A DNA stretch of 64,000 nt from Kumtagia ephedrae (GTDB lineage Bacteria; Pseudomonadota; Alphaproteobacteria; Rhizobiales; Rhizobiaceae): positions 169,077-233,076 of the forward strand of contig NZ_PXYK01000007.1 in NCBI RefSeq assembly GCF_003012745.1, given 5' to 3'. Each line of letters opens with the position of its first letter. Positions within the stretch are counted from its first letter, which is position 1. Of the stretch, positions 41,434 to 50,320 are shown piece by piece. The notes below the pieces were generated by a model. That model made no database searches. It saw only the letters and a program-made list of their open reading frames with translations, and was not told the origin of the DNA. The position numbers were made by a program, and so were the translations under genes.

Positions 41434-42501
41434 ATGCAACCAGCGGTGGCTCCCGCGGAACGCGCGAACGACATCGCCCTAAGTGTCGTAACCACCATGC
41501 GGCAGATGGGTGTGGTCGGCCTGCCCCGCAACTACGAGATTTTCTACGAGGCGCTGACCGGCTCCAGGCCCGAGCTAACGCTGGAGGTCGTGGCGCTCGG
41601 CAACCGGCCGTCGCAGCAGGAACTGGACCGGATCGGCCGGAAATACTTCGCCCACAATCATGAGCAGACGATCGTCGAGACGGCGCGCGAGACGCTGGCG
41701 CGCGAGCTGGAGAGCGTCGCCCGCCTGCTCAGGGCCGAGCGCGTCCATATCGAGAAATATGGGGCGATCCTCAACGAGACGTCGGACGGATTGAAGAACC
41801 GTCACGCCCTGAGCCGCGAGCTGCTGCAGAAGATCGTCGGGGTCATGTCGAGCGCCACGAGCTCGACCATCGACCACGGCCGGCAGGTGGCCGAGACGCT
41901 GGACGAGAAGTCGGCCGAGCTCGAAAGCGTCAAGTCGGCGCTCGAGGAATACAAGATCCTCGCCGAGACCGACCCCTTGACCCACATCTGGAACCGCCGC
42001 GCCTTCGACCGCCGCATCGCCGAAATCTACAACGACAGGACGGGCATCCTGTTCGGCGCGCTCGTGCTTGCCGATATCGACCGCTTCAAGGCGATCAACG
42101 ATCGTTTCGGCCACCCCGCCGGCGACAAGATCATCCGCCAGGTCGCCGACATACTGCGCGGCAGTCTCGGCACCGGCATGTTCGTCGCCCGCACCGGCGG
42201 CGAGGAATTCGCGATCATCATCGAAGGCGTCTCCGAGCACGCCACCTTCGATCTCGCCGACGGATTGCGCGCGGCGATCGAGCAGACCCATTTCCTGTCG
42301 CCGTCCAGCGCCGCCTGCGGACCGGTGACCGTGTCGATGGGCGTCTGCATGGCGTCCGAAGCGGACGGGCCGGAAGACCTCTACGCCAAGGCGGACCGGG
42401 CGCTCTACCGCTCCAAGATCAGCGGTCGCAACCGGGTAACGGCCTTCTCGACCGTGCGCGACCGCCCGCTGAAGAGCTGGATGCTGTACAAGCGCGATTG
42501 A
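41434..42501 (+). CDS. Diguanylate cyclase (GGDEF domain) with helical N-terminus
   Basis: A 355-residue protein that should make cyclic di-GMP. The C-terminal GGDEF domain (about 170-335) has DPLTHIWNRRAFDRR, ADIDRFKAINDRFGHPAGD and the active-site loop GGEEF at 255-259. The four residues at the I-site position (GTGM) are not RxxD, so product feedback through that site is not expected. The N-terminal 170 residues are helical with coiled-coil potential (SAELESVKSALEEYKILAET) and have no recognised sensor. The ATG at 41434 was chosen over a TTG at 41332. Confidence 0.92.
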   Translation: MQPAVAPAERANDIALSVVTTMRQMGVVGLPRNYEIFYEALTGSRPELTLEVVALGNRPSQQELDRIGRKYFAHNHEQTIVETARETLARELESVARLLRAERVHIEKYGAILNETSDGLKNRHALSRELLQKIVGVMSSATSSTIDHGRQVAETLDEKSAELESVKSALEEYKILAETDPLTHIWNRRAFDRRIAEIYNDRTGILFGALVLADIDRFKAINDRFGHPAGDKIIRQVADILRGSLGTGMFVARTGGEEFAIIIEGVSEHATFDLADGLRAAIEQTHFLSPSSAACGPVTVSMGVCMASEADGPEDLYAKADRALYRSKISGRNRVTAFSTVRDRPLKSWMLYKRD

Positions 42502-42552
42502 GCGCGGAGGCAGTCGGCCGGCCGATCTTTCGCCCGGTCACCGGCAATCGGC

Positions 42553-43869
42553 TCAGTCGCCGCCCGATCGCTCCGTCCTGAGCTTCGCCCAATAGTCGAG
42601 ACGCTTGCGGATCTCGCGCTCGAAACCCCGTTCCGGCGGATCGTAAAAACTCTGCCGGCCCATCTTCTCCGGAAAATAGTCCTGCCCGGAAAAGGCCTCC
42701 GGCTCGTCATGGTCGTAGCGATAGCCGGAGCCGTAGCTCTCGTCCTTCATCAGCTTGGTCGGTGCGTTGAGGATGTGTTTCGGCGGCAACAGCGAGCCGT
42801 GTTCCTTGGCCGCGCGCGTCGCCGCCTTGAAGGCCGTGTAGACGGCGTTGGATTTCGGCGCGGTCGCGAGATAGACGGCCGCCTCGGCGAAGGCGAGTTC
42901 GCCCTCGGGCGAGCCGAGATAGTCGTAGGCGTCCTTGGCGGCGTTGGCGATCACCAGCGCCTGCGGGTCGGCCATGCCGATGTCCTCGACCGCCATGCGC
43001 ACAAGGCGGCGGCCGAGATAGAGCGGATCCTCGCCGGCATCGAACATGCGCGCGAGATAATAGAGCGCCGCATCTGGATCGGAGCCGCGCACCGATTTGT
43101 GCAGGGCCGAGATCAGATTGTAGTGGCCGTCCTGGCCCTTGTCATAGACGGGCGCCCGGCGCTGCACGACGCGCTGAATTCCTTCCGCGTCGAACACCTC
43201 GCCCGGCTTGGCGGCGCGCCAAATCTCCTCGGCAAGTGTCAGCGCGGCGCGGCCGTCGCCGTCGGCCATGCGCAGCAGCACCGCCCTCGCATCCTCGTCG
43301 AGCGGCAGCGGCTTGCCTTCGACCGCCTCGGCGCGCTCCAGGAGCCGCGACAGGCTGTCCTCGGCAAGGGTCTGGAAGACGAGCACACGGGCGCGCGACA
43401 AGAGCGCGGCGTTGAGCTCGAAGGAGGGATTTTCGGTCGTGGCGCCGACCAGTATGACGGTGCCGTCCTCCATCACCGGCAGGAAAGAATCCTGCTGGGC
43501 GCGGTTGAAGCGATGGATCTCGTCGACGAACAGCAGCGTCTGGCGGCCGTTGGTTCGGCGCAGCCGCGCCGTTTCGAATACCTTCTTCAGGTCGGCGACG
43601 CCGGAGAAGATCGCCGATATCTGCTCGAAAGCCAGATTGGTCTCGCCGGCGAGCAGCCGCGCCACCGTCGTCTTGCCGGTGCCCGGCGGTCCCCAGAAGA
43701 TCATCGAACCGAGCGATCCGGAGCGGATCATGCGTGACAGCACGCCATCCTCGCCGGTCAGATGCTCCTGGCCGACGACCTCGCCGAGGCTTTTCGGCCT
43801 CAGCCGGTCGGCTAGCGGCCGGCCGGTTTCGACCTTTTGCGGCTCGTCCTTTGAGAAGAGATCGGCCAT
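42553..43869 (-). CDS. rarA: Replication-associated recombination protein A (AAA+ ATPase)
   Basis: A 438-residue RarA/MgsA protein of the clamp-loader-like AAA+ group, acting at stalled replication forks. Walker A is GPPGTGKTT (60-68) and Walker B LLFVDEIHRF (112-121). Sensor 1 is VGATTENPSFELN, and the family C-terminal region has GSDPDAALYYLARM and YGSGYRYDHD. MADLFSKDEP at 43869 is the natural start. It lies 5 bases after the Do protease stop, so the two form an operon. Confidence 0.96.
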   Translation of the reverse strand: MADLFSKDEPQKVETGRPLADRLRPKSLGEVVGQEHLTGEDGVLSRMIRSGSLGSMIFWGPPGTGKTTVARLLAGETNLAFEQISAIFSGVADLKKVFETARLRRTNGRQTLLFVDEIHRFNRAQQDSFLPVMEDGTVILVGATTENPSFELNAALLSRARVLVFQTLAEDSLSRLLERAEAVEGKPLPLDEDARAVLLRMADGDGRAALTLAEEIWRAAKPGEVFDAEGIQRVVQRRAPVYDKGQDGHYNLISALHKSVRGSDPDAALYYLARMFDAGEDPLYLGRRLVRMAVEDIGMADPQALVIANAAKDAYDYLGSPEGELAFAEAAVYLATAPKSNAVYTAFKAATRAAKEHGSLLPPKHILNAPTKLMKDESYGSGYRYDHDEPEAFSGQDYFPEKMGRQSFYDPPERGFEREIRKRLDYWAKLRTERSGGD

Positions 43870-43874
43870 CGCCT

Positions 43875-45410
43875 TCAGTAACGCAGCATCTGCCGCATCA
43901 GTTGCCCGTCGCGCTCGACGGTGAAGCGCCACCAGCGCGTATCCTGGGCGGCCACCTCCTCGAGCTGGGCGGTCGTGCTGATCGCCTCGCCATTGACCTC
44001 GCGCACGATGTCGCGCGGCCGCAGCCCGAAGCCGGCGGCCGGCGAATTGCGGTCGATGTCGACCACCGTCACGCCGGCGACGTCGGCCGGCATGCGCAGC
44101 CGCTGCGCCAGCCGGGGCGACAGTTCGGCCACCTTGGCGCCGGCGAACGGGCTGCGTCCGCGGATGGTGACCGGCCCGGTGGTGCTGCCCTCCGGGGCGC
44201 GTTCGAGGCCGACCTCGACAGTCTTCTCCTCGCCGTTGCTGAGCAGCTGCAGGCTGGCCTTGGCGCCGATCGGCTGCGTCGAGAGGCGGTAGCCGAGCGC
44301 ATCCACATGCTCGATGGCGACGCCGTTCATCGACAGCACCACGTCGCCGGGTTTCAGTCCGGCCTTCGCCGCCGGACCGTTTTCGGCCACGTTGGCCACC
44401 AGCGCGCCGGTCGGCGTCATGCCGAGCGCCTCCGCCACCTGCGCCGTGACCGGTTCGAAGCTCGCCCCGATGAAGGGTCGCTCGAAGAAGTCCTGGCCGT
44501 TCTTGGCCGCGTTCACCACGGCGCGCACGATGTTCGACGGGATGGCGAAGCCGATGCCGATCGAGCCGCCGCTGCGGCTGTAGATGGCGGTGTTGATGCC
44601 GACCAGCTGGCCGGTCATGTTGATTAGCCCGCCGCCGGAATTGCCGGGGTTGATCGCCGCATCCGTCTGGATGAAGAAGCCGAAGTCGGAGACGCCGATA
44701 TGCGAACGGGCGAGCGCCGAGACGATGCCGCTGGTGGTGGTCTGGCCGACGCCGAACGGGTTGCCGATCGCCAGCACCAGGTCGCCGATCTCCAGCGCGT
44801 CGGAATCGCCGATCTGCACCACAGGGAAGTCTGCATCGCCTTCGATCTTGAGCACGGCAAGGTCGATGGTCTCGTCCTTGAGCAGCACCTTGCTCTCGAA
44901 TTCGCGTCCGTCGGAGGTCGCGACCTTCACCTCGTCGGCATCGCGGATGACGTGGAAGTTGGTGACGACGATGCCGCTCTTGTCGACCAGCACGCCGGAG
45001 CCGAGCGACTGGGAGCGGCGCAGCGGTCCGCCGCCGCCGCCACCGCCGCCGAAGAAGCGCTCGAAGAACGGGTCGCCCTCGAAGGGCGAGCGCACCCGGA
45101 CCTGCTGCGAGGCGTAGACGTTGACCACGGCCGGCGCCGTCTCCTTGACCAGCGGCGCGAAGGAGAGCTGGATTTCGGCACGCCCGAACGGCAGCCGCCG
45201 GCCGGGCGGCGCCGGCGGAGGCGGCGGCTCCTCCATGCTCTTCATCAGGTCGTTGAGCACATCCTTCAGGCCAGGCTCCGCCGGCTGCTCGGCGGCCGGC
45301 TTTTCGGTAGGCGCGGGCTGCCCGCCGGCCGGCTTCTCCTGCGCGAAGGCAGGGCCGGCGAGCGTCAGCGACAGGGAGACCAGAAGGGCCAGCAAGCCGT
45401 TCGGCAACAT
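43875..45410 (-). CDS. degP: Do-type periplasmic serine endoprotease (DegP/DegQ/MucD)
   Basis: A 511-residue HtrA-family protease and chaperone of the periplasm. A Sec signal (MLPNGLLALLVSLSLTLAGP, cleavage after AFA) is followed by a Pro-rich linker. The trypsin-like domain has H153 (VTNFHVI), D183 (TIDLAVL) and S258 (NPGNSGGGLI). Two PDZ domains follow (about 300-390 and 405-500). An unusual run of eight glycines (121-128) lies in the LA-loop region. GGAGG 6 bases before the ATG supports the start at 45410. It is upstream of rarA in one operon. Confidence 0.95.
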   Translation of the reverse strand: MLPNGLLALLVSLSLTLAGPAFAQEKPAGGQPAPTEKPAAEQPAEPGLKDVLNDLMKSMEEPPPPPAPPGRRLPFGRAEIQLSFAPLVKETAPAVVNVYASQQVRVRSPFEGDPFFERFFGGGGGGGGPLRRSQSLGSGVLVDKSGIVVTNFHVIRDADEVKVATSDGREFESKVLLKDETIDLAVLKIEGDADFPVVQIGDSDALEIGDLVLAIGNPFGVGQTTTSGIVSALARSHIGVSDFGFFIQTDAAINPGNSGGGLINMTGQLVGINTAIYSRSGGSIGIGFAIPSNIVRAVVNAAKNGQDFFERPFIGASFEPVTAQVAEALGMTPTGALVANVAENGPAAKAGLKPGDVVLSMNGVAIEHVDALGYRLSTQPIGAKASLQLLSNGEEKTVEVGLERAPEGSTTGPVTIRGRSPFAGAKVAELSPRLAQRLRMPADVAGVTVVDIDRNSPAAGFGLRPRDIVREVNGEAISTTAQLEEVAAQDTRWWRFTVERDGQLMRQMLRY

Positions 45411-45577
45411 GCGAATCCTCCAGCGGGACATCCGCCTATAGACGCGATGATTGTGCAAATTGGAAGGCGTGCGTGACCGACGAGCCGCATCCCGTGCCCC
45501 GCCGGCGCGGAATCATGCCACCGGTCGCAAGTTTTGACCGATGAAACACCCCTCACCGGCTCTTCGGGCCACCTTTC

Positions 45578-45595
45578 CCGGACCTGAAGGTCCGG
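45578..45595 (-). terminator. Hairpin just after the redoxin-dioxygenase stop
   Basis: A perfect 8-bp stem CCGGACCT/AGGTCCGG with a 2-base loop (likely wider in reality), directly after the stop codon at 45597. There is no T run, so it may serve as 3'-end protection more than as an intrinsic terminator. Confidence 0.45.
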
Positions 45596-45596
45596 T

Positions 45597-46715
45597 TCAG
45601 CCTGTCTTCACGTAGTTGCCGACGTTCTCGTCGAGATATTTGTTGTTGGCTTCCCGCAGCGCTGCGGCAGCATCGTCGTAGAGGAACGGCAGAAAGGCGT
45701 AGCGCTTGCCGCGTGTCACCGGCGAGACGGCATGCAGCAGCGAACAGGAAAAGACAACGGCACCGCCCGGCGTCGGCTTGAACGAGCGCGGACCGTATTC
45801 GGGAAAACTCACCTCGCCGCCGTCGAACTCGGCATTGAGGTTGATCGACACGGCAAAGCGGCGGTGCGCCGTACCCTTAGTGGTGTTGTCGCGATGCGCG
45901 CGGAAGTGTCCGCCATTGGCGCTGTCGTAGCAAGCGACGATATAGCGCTCCATGCGGGTGACCGTATACTGATGCACCTTCTGGATCTCCGGCACCACCC
46001 GGCGGATGATCTTCTGGCGGATGGTGAGCCGCAGCTTCTCGTCCTCGATGGTGAAGTCGGACCGGCGCTTGTGCCGGGCATCGACGACCTCGACCGTCTT
46101 GCCGTCGACCTCCCGCATGAAACCGGAATCGGTGCCGCCATCGGCATCGTAGAGATCGATAAGGTGACGGCAGAAGGCCTGATCGAAGACGTTGGGCAGG
46201 ACGATGATCGGCGCCTGCACGGCAAAGCCGGCATAGGCATCGACCGCCGGCAGCGCCTCCAGATAGGCGGCGAGCTCCCGGCGCTCGCTGCCGTCGGGTT
46301 TTGCGTTGAAGATGGCGCGCACCCGCATGGTCGGGTCGACGACCATCCAGAAGCGGCGGATCGACACCTGTCCGGTCGAATTGAGCGGCAGGCTTCCATA
46401 GAGCTGGCCGATCTTGCCGTCGAAATCGTAGAAATGCCGCGCGCCCGGAAGCGCCTCCGGCAGGCGTCCCTGCTCCTCGTCGCTGCGGTCGTGGCTGATG
46501 CCGAAGAAGGCGAGCTTCCGGTCGTCGAAAAAGTGCCGGTGCTCATCCGCGAAGCCGAGCATGGCGCGACCGACCTGGTCGGCTGCGGAGCCGAAGAAGC
46601 ACAGGACCAGATAGCGTCCCGCCACCGTGTCGAAATGGAAACTCGGGTTCGAGGCAGTGCGCTGCGTGAACCATGGCGCGGGGTCTCCCACCTCCAGCAG
46701 ACGATATTCCGGCAT
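45597..46715 (-). CDS. Redoxin-like domain fused to 2OG-Fe(II) oxygenase
   Basis: A 372-residue two-domain protein. Residues about 3-155 have a peroxiredoxin/AhpC-like fold (GDPAPWF, GRYLVLCFFGSAAD, FGISHDRSDEEQ, FWMVVDPTMRVRAIF) but lack the usual catalytic TxxC. Residues about 165-360 are a prolyl-4-hydroxylase-like dioxygenase with iron ligands H274, D276 (FRAHRDN) and H328 (LLHAVSPV), and R338 as likely 2-oxoglutarate anchor. GGGGGAG precedes the ATG at 46715. The substrate is unknown; fusions like this are found in several proteobacteria. Confidence 0.85.
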   Translation of the reverse strand: MPEYRLLEVGDPAPWFTQRTASNPSFHFDTVAGRYLVLCFFGSAADQVGRAMLGFADEHRHFFDDRKLAFFGISHDRSDEEQGRLPEALPGARHFYDFDGKIGQLYGSLPLNSTGQVSIRRFWMVVDPTMRVRAIFNAKPDGSERRELAAYLEALPAVDAYAGFAVQAPIIVLPNVFDQAFCRHLIDLYDADGGTDSGFMREVDGKTVEVVDARHKRRSDFTIEDEKLRLTIRQKIIRRVVPEIQKVHQYTVTRMERYIVACYDSANGGHFRAHRDNTTKGTAHRRFAVSINLNAEFDGGEVSFPEYGPRSFKPTPGGAVVFSCSLLHAVSPVTRGKRYAFLPFLYDDAAAALREANNKYLDENVGNYVKTG

Positions 46716-46784
46716 GGCTCCCCCCATTCAAGAGACCGCCAAGAATGCTGCGCAAAACGTCGCAGCGCAAGCCGGTCGCCGCGC

Positions 46785-47456
46785 TCAGCCCCTTCCCTGC
46801 CCTTCGAGGATGGCGGCGATCTCGCCGAAACCGAGCGACCGTGCGTGGTCGAGCGGCGTCCTCCCGCCGCGGTCGGCGATCGGCTTCGCGCCGGCGTCAA
46901 TGAGCAGCCGCACGATTTCCTGGTAGACCGGCCCGCCATCGCCCAGGATCACGGCTTCCAGCAGCGCCGTCCAGCCGAGATCGTTGACGTGGTCGATGTC
47001 GATCGCCGTCTCCAGCAGGATACGCACCGTCTCGGGATGGCCGTGATGCGCCGCCGGGATCAGCGCGACGCCGCCATAACGGTTGGTGTCCTTCAGATCG
47101 GCCTTGCCGGTCGCAAGGATGTGACGGAGAATTCCGTTCCGCCCTTCCGCGCCGGCATAGAGGAAGGGCGTGTCCTCGATGGCATCCTTGGCGTTGACGT
47201 CCGCACCCGCCTCGATCAGCAATCGCGCCACTTCCGCCTGATCGGCCTGAACCGCGATGAGAAGCGGCGTCCGCCGCGCCCCGTCGCGCATGTCGACGGC
47301 AGCGCCCGACGCCAGCAATTGCCGCGTCCGCTCGACATCGCCGTCCGCAGCCGCCTCGTGCAGCATGACCTCTTCCCCGCTTTCGGCCGGCGCCAGCGAT
47401 GCGGCCGAAACCATCGCCACCAGCACCATCGTCAACAGCCGTGTCAGAACCAGCAT
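46785..47456 (-). CDS. Secreted ankyrin-repeat protein
   Basis: A 223-residue protein. A Sec signal (MLVLTRLLTMVLVAMVSAAS) should send it to the periplasm. About five ankyrin repeats follow, with cores such as RTPLLIAVQADQAEVARLLI, EAGADVNAKD, GGVALIPAAHHGHPETVRIL and GRTPLDHARSLGFGEIAAIL. They form a protein-binding surface. GGGAG 9 bases upstream supports the ATG at 47456; one three codons further (47465) is also possible. It resembles periplasmic ankyrin proteins linked to catalase in other bacteria, but no catalase is adjacent. Confidence 0.88.
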   Translation of the reverse strand: MLVLTRLLTMVLVAMVSAASLAPAESGEEVMLHEAAADGDVERTRQLLASGAAVDMRDGARRTPLLIAVQADQAEVARLLIEAGADVNAKDAIEDTPFLYAGAEGRNGILRHILATGKADLKDTNRYGGVALIPAAHHGHPETVRILLETAIDIDHVNDLGWTALLEAVILGDGGPVYQEIVRLLIDAGAKPIADRGGRTPLDHARSLGFGEIAAILEGQGRG

Positions 47457-47501
47457 GCGCAGCATCTCCCGAATTCTGGCGCGCCGCCGCGCCGGACATG
47501 C

Positions 47502-47523
47502 AAAAGGGGCCCGCAGGCCCCTT
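47502..47523 (-). terminator. Terminator of the alpha operon (after rplQ)
   Basis: On the minus strand AAGGGGCC-TGCG-GGCCCCTT is followed by TTG. The 8-bp stem lies 25 bases after the rplQ stop and ends the ribosomal cluster. Confidence 0.8.
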
Positions 47524-47547
47524 GAGCGTTTCAGAAAAATGCGACGC

Positions 47548-47976
47548 TTATGCGGCTTCGGCCGTCTCGGCGGTCTCCGCCTCGACGCGGGCGCGGTCGC
47601 CTGCGCCCTTGGCCGAGGTATCGCGGTCGACGAACTCGATCACCGCCAGCGGGGCGTTGTCGCCGTGGCGGAAGCCCGCCTTCATGATGCGCAGATAGCC
47701 GCCATTGCGGGTGGCGTAGCGCGGCGCGATCGTGTCGAACAGGCGCTTGACGACCTTCTCGTTGCCGATCTGGGCGATCACCTGGCGGCGGGCGTGCAGG
47801 TCGCCGCGCTTGCCCAGCGTGATGAGCTTCTCGACGATCGGACGCAGGTCCTTCGCCTTAGGTAGGGTGGTGACGATCTGCTCATGCTCGATGAGCGAGA
47901 CGGCGAGGTTTGCGAACATCGCCTTGCGGTGGCTTGCGCTGCGGGCGAAGCGGCGGCCGGCAAATCCATGGCGCAT
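47548..47976 (-). CDS. rplQ: 50S ribosomal protein L17
   Basis: A 142-residue large-subunit protein starting [20 protein letters not shown], the family signature. The C-terminal ~25 residues are an Ala/Glu-rich tail ([12 protein letters not shown]) as in other rhizobia. It is the last gene of the alpha operon. A heptamer palindrome separates it from rpoA, with a 129-base gap. Confidence 0.97.
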   Translation of the reverse strand: MRHGFAGRRFARSASHRKAMFANLAVSLIEHEQIVTTLPKAKDLRPIVEKLITLGKRGDLHARRQVIAQIGNEKVVKRLFDTIAPRYATRNGGYLRIMKAGFRHGDNAPLAVIEFVDRDTSAKGAGDRARVEAETAETAEAA

Positions 47977-48022
47977 GGCTCTTCTCCGTGGGTTCTATGG
48001 GCCGGAGCCCGGTGTCTTATAG

Positions 48023-48103
48023 AGGGAGTAGCGAATAGCGAATAGCGAATAGTAGTACGCCTGCTATTTTCCTATTCGCTATTCGCTACTTCCCTATTCG
48101 CTG
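48023..48103. repeat. Heptamer palindrome A1 (GAATAGC type), rpoA-rplQ gap
   Basis: The left arm is AGGGAGTAGCGAATAGCGAA followed by more GAATAGC units (48023-48055). The right arm (48064-48103) is its inverse, CTATTCGCTATTCGCTACTT. Both arms are tandem heptamers, so pairing can slip. The transcript would form a long hairpin between rpoA and rplQ. Confidence 0.85.
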
Positions 48104-48105
48104 TT

Positions 48106-49116
48106 TCAGTACTGGTCTTCGTAACGCTTGGCGAGGTCTTCGATGTTCTCCGGCGGCCAGTCGGCCACCTCCATGCCGAGATGGAGACCCATCGCGGCGA
48201 GAACTTCCTTGATCTCGTTGAGCGACTTGCGGCCGAAATTCGGCGTGCGCAGCATCTCGGCTTCCGTCTTCTGGATCAGGTCGCCGATGTAGACGATGTT
48301 GTCGTTCTTCAGGCAGTTGGCCGAACGCACCGACAGTTCGAGCTCGTCGACCTTCTTGAGCAGCGCCGGGTTGAAGGCGAGCTCGGTGACGGCCTCGGCA
48401 GCGGTCTCCTTCTGCGGCTCCTCGAAGTTGACGAAGAGGCCGAGCTGGTCCTGCAGGATGCGCGCCGCGAAGGCGACGGCGTCCTCGCCGGTGACCGAGC
48501 CGTTAGTCTCGATGGTCATGGTCAGCTTGTCGTAGTCGAGCACCTGGCCCTCGCGGGTGTTCTCGACCTTGTAGGAGACCTTCTTGACCGGCGAATAGAG
48601 GCTGTCGACCGGGATCAGCCCGATCGGCGCATCCTCGGCACGGTTACGCTCGGCCGGCACATAGCCCTTGCCGGTGTCGACGGTGAACTCCATGCGGATC
48701 TCGGCGCCCTCGTCGAGGGTGCAGATCACATGGTCGGGATTGAGGATCTCGACGTCGCCGACCGTCTGGATGTCGCCGGCGAGCACGGCGCCCGGGCCCT
48801 GCTTGCGCACGACCATGCGCTTCGGCCCGTCGCCTTCCATCTTGATGGCGATTTCCTTGATGTTGAGCACGATGTCGGTCACGTCCTCGCGCACGCCGGC
48901 GATGGACGAGAACTCATGCAGCACGCCGTCGATCTGCACGGAGGTGACGGCCGCACCACGCAGCGAGGACAGGAGCACGCGGCGCAGCGCGTTGCCGAGC
49001 GTCAGGCCGAAGCCGCGCTCCAGCGGCTCGGCTATGAGCGTGGTCAGCGTCTTGCCCTTCGAGGAAAACTCGATCTTGTTAGGCTTGATCAGTTCCTGCC
49101 AGTTTTTCTGGATCAT
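48106..49116 (-). CDS. rpoA: DNA-directed RNA polymerase subunit alpha
   Basis: A 336-residue alpha subunit, the scaffold of RNA polymerase assembly. The start [17 protein letters not shown] has AAGGA 9 bases upstream. The N-terminal domain includes [19 protein letters not shown], the dimerisation signature. The C-terminal domain (about 250-325) has [16 protein letters not shown] and [20 protein letters not shown], which contact UP elements and activators. Confidence 0.98.
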   Translation of the reverse strand: MIQKNWQELIKPNKIEFSSKGKTLTTLIAEPLERGFGLTLGNALRRVLLSSLRGAAVTSVQIDGVLHEFSSIAGVREDVTDIVLNIKEIAIKMEGDGPKRMVVRKQGPGAVLAGDIQTVGDVEILNPDHVICTLDEGAEIRMEFTVDTGKGYVPAERNRAEDAPIGLIPVDSLYSPVKKVSYKVENTREGQVLDYDKLTMTIETNGSVTGEDAVAFAARILQDQLGLFVNFEEPQKETAAEAVTELAFNPALLKKVDELELSVRSANCLKNDNIVYIGDLIQKTEAEMLRTPNFGRKSLNEIKEVLAAMGLHLGMEVADWPPENIEDLAKRYEDQY

Positions 49117-49219
49117 TTTACGGTCCTTCCGATACCCCGCCACCATCCAATCGTGACGGGCGATCTGGAAATGCCGCGCAGGCGCCTGATGGCGCTTGCG
49201 CGGCGGTTAAGCCTAAAGA

Positions 49220-49609
49220 TCAGACGCGACGCTTCTTGCGCGGGCGGCAGCCATTGTGCGGGATCGGCGTGACGTCACGGATCGAGGTGATCGTGAAGCC
49301 GCCGGCCTGCAGGGCGCGCAGCGCCGATTCACGGCCGGAGCCGGGACCGCAGACCTCGACCTCGAGGGTGCGCATGCCGTGTTCCTGCGCCTTCTTGGCG
49401 ACGTCTTCCGCGGCCATCTGGGCGGCGAACGGCGTCGACTTGCGCGAGCCCTTGAAACCCTGGGCACCGGCCGACGACCAGGCGATCGCATTGCCCTGAG
49501 CGTCGGTGATGGTGATCATCGTGTTGTTGAAGGTCGAGTTCACGTGGGCGACGCCCGACGAGATGTTCTTGCGTTCGCGACGCTTTACGCGCCCGGCTTC
49601 CTTGGCCAT
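49220..49609 (-). CDS. rpsK: 30S ribosomal protein S11
   Basis: A 129-residue small-subunit platform protein. Signature stretches are [26 protein letters not shown]-like [12 protein letters not shown] and the C-terminal [18 protein letters not shown]. It lies 103 bases before rpoA and 123 bases after rpsM, the latter gap holding a heptamer palindrome. Confidence 0.98.
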   Translation of the reverse strand: MAKEAGRVKRRERKNISSGVAHVNSTFNNTMITITDAQGNAIAWSSAGAQGFKGSRKSTPFAAQMAAEDVAKKAQEHGMRTLEVEVCGPGSGRESALRALQAGGFTITSIRDVTPIPHNGCRPRKKRRV

Positions 49610-49663
49610 GTCAGTCCTTTCAGTCGATCTCGACGCCGCCGTAATGCCAGCGGCTACACCAGA

Positions 49664-49730
49664 GGAGCGAATAGGGAGTAGCGAATAGCAAGTAGTAAAA
49701 GGTTTCTATTCGCTATTTCGCTATTCGCTC
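49664..49730. repeat. Heptamer palindrome A2 (GAATAGC type), rpsM-rpsK gap
   Basis: The left arm GAGCGAATAGGGAGTAGCGA and on (49664-49696) is the inverse of CTATTCGCTATTTCGCTATT and on (49706-49730). It is the same family as the copy between rpoA and rplQ, and ends 3 bases before the rpsM stop. Confidence 0.85.
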
Positions 49731-49732
49731 AA

Positions 49733-50101
49733 TTATTTCTTCTTACCAGCAATCGCCTTCGCCGGGCCCTTGCGGGTGCGGGCGTTGGTGTGCGTGCGCT
49801 GGCCGCGCACCGGCAGCGAGCGGCGGTGGCGCAGGCCGCGGTAGCAGCCGAGGTCCATCAGCCGCTTGATGTTCATCGACACTTCGCGGCGCAGGTCGCC
49901 CTCGACGCGGTAGTCGCGGTCGATCGCCTCGCGGATCGCCAGCACCTCGGCGTCGGTGAGCTGGTTGACGCGGCGCTCGGCCGGGATGCCGACCTTGTCG
50001 ACGATCTCCTGGGCGAACTTCTTGCCGATCCCGTGAATGTACTGCAGCGCGATCACGACGCGCTTATTGGTCGGTATGTTGACGCCGGCTATACGGGCCA
50101 T
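49733..50101 (-). CDS. rpsM: 30S ribosomal protein S13
   Basis: A 122-residue small-subunit head protein. It starts [20 protein letters not shown] and has [20 protein letters not shown] near the end, then the basic tail AGKKK. In most bacteria it directly follows secY/adk; here a toxin-immunity cassette and an intrinsic terminator at 50189-50208 lie upstream, so it probably has its own promoter in 50102-50188 or relies on read-through. Confidence 0.98.
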   Translation of the reverse strand: MARIAGVNIPTNKRVVIALQYIHGIGKKFAQEIVDKVGIPAERRVNQLTDAEVLAIREAIDRDYRVEGDLRREVSMNIKRLMDLGCYRGLRHRRSLPVRGQRTHTNARTRKGPAKAIAGKKK

Positions 50102-50188
50102 ATTCTCTCACTCCATGTGGGCCGGCAAAAGCCGGCGCTCCGATTGACCCGCGTCCGGTGGAGGCCGGCCCTTGCGGGTGTTCCAATC

Positions 50189-50208
50189 AAAAAGCCGGCC
50201 TACCCGGC
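50189..50208 (-). terminator. Intrinsic terminator between the immunity gene and rpsM
   Basis: On the minus strand the stem GCCGG-GTAGG-CCGGC is followed at once by TTTTT. It lies about 110 bases after the immunity stop and 88 bases before rpsM, so it should separate the cassette's transcription from the alpha operon. Confidence 0.7.
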
Positions 50209-50320
50209 AAGGGTGGCCAGTTACACACCTGATTGGAATGTAGGCGGCACATAGGCGAGGAAGAGGCACATGTCAACTGGAGGGTCAAATTGACGATCGA
50301 ATCCCGTCGATCCTGAAGTT

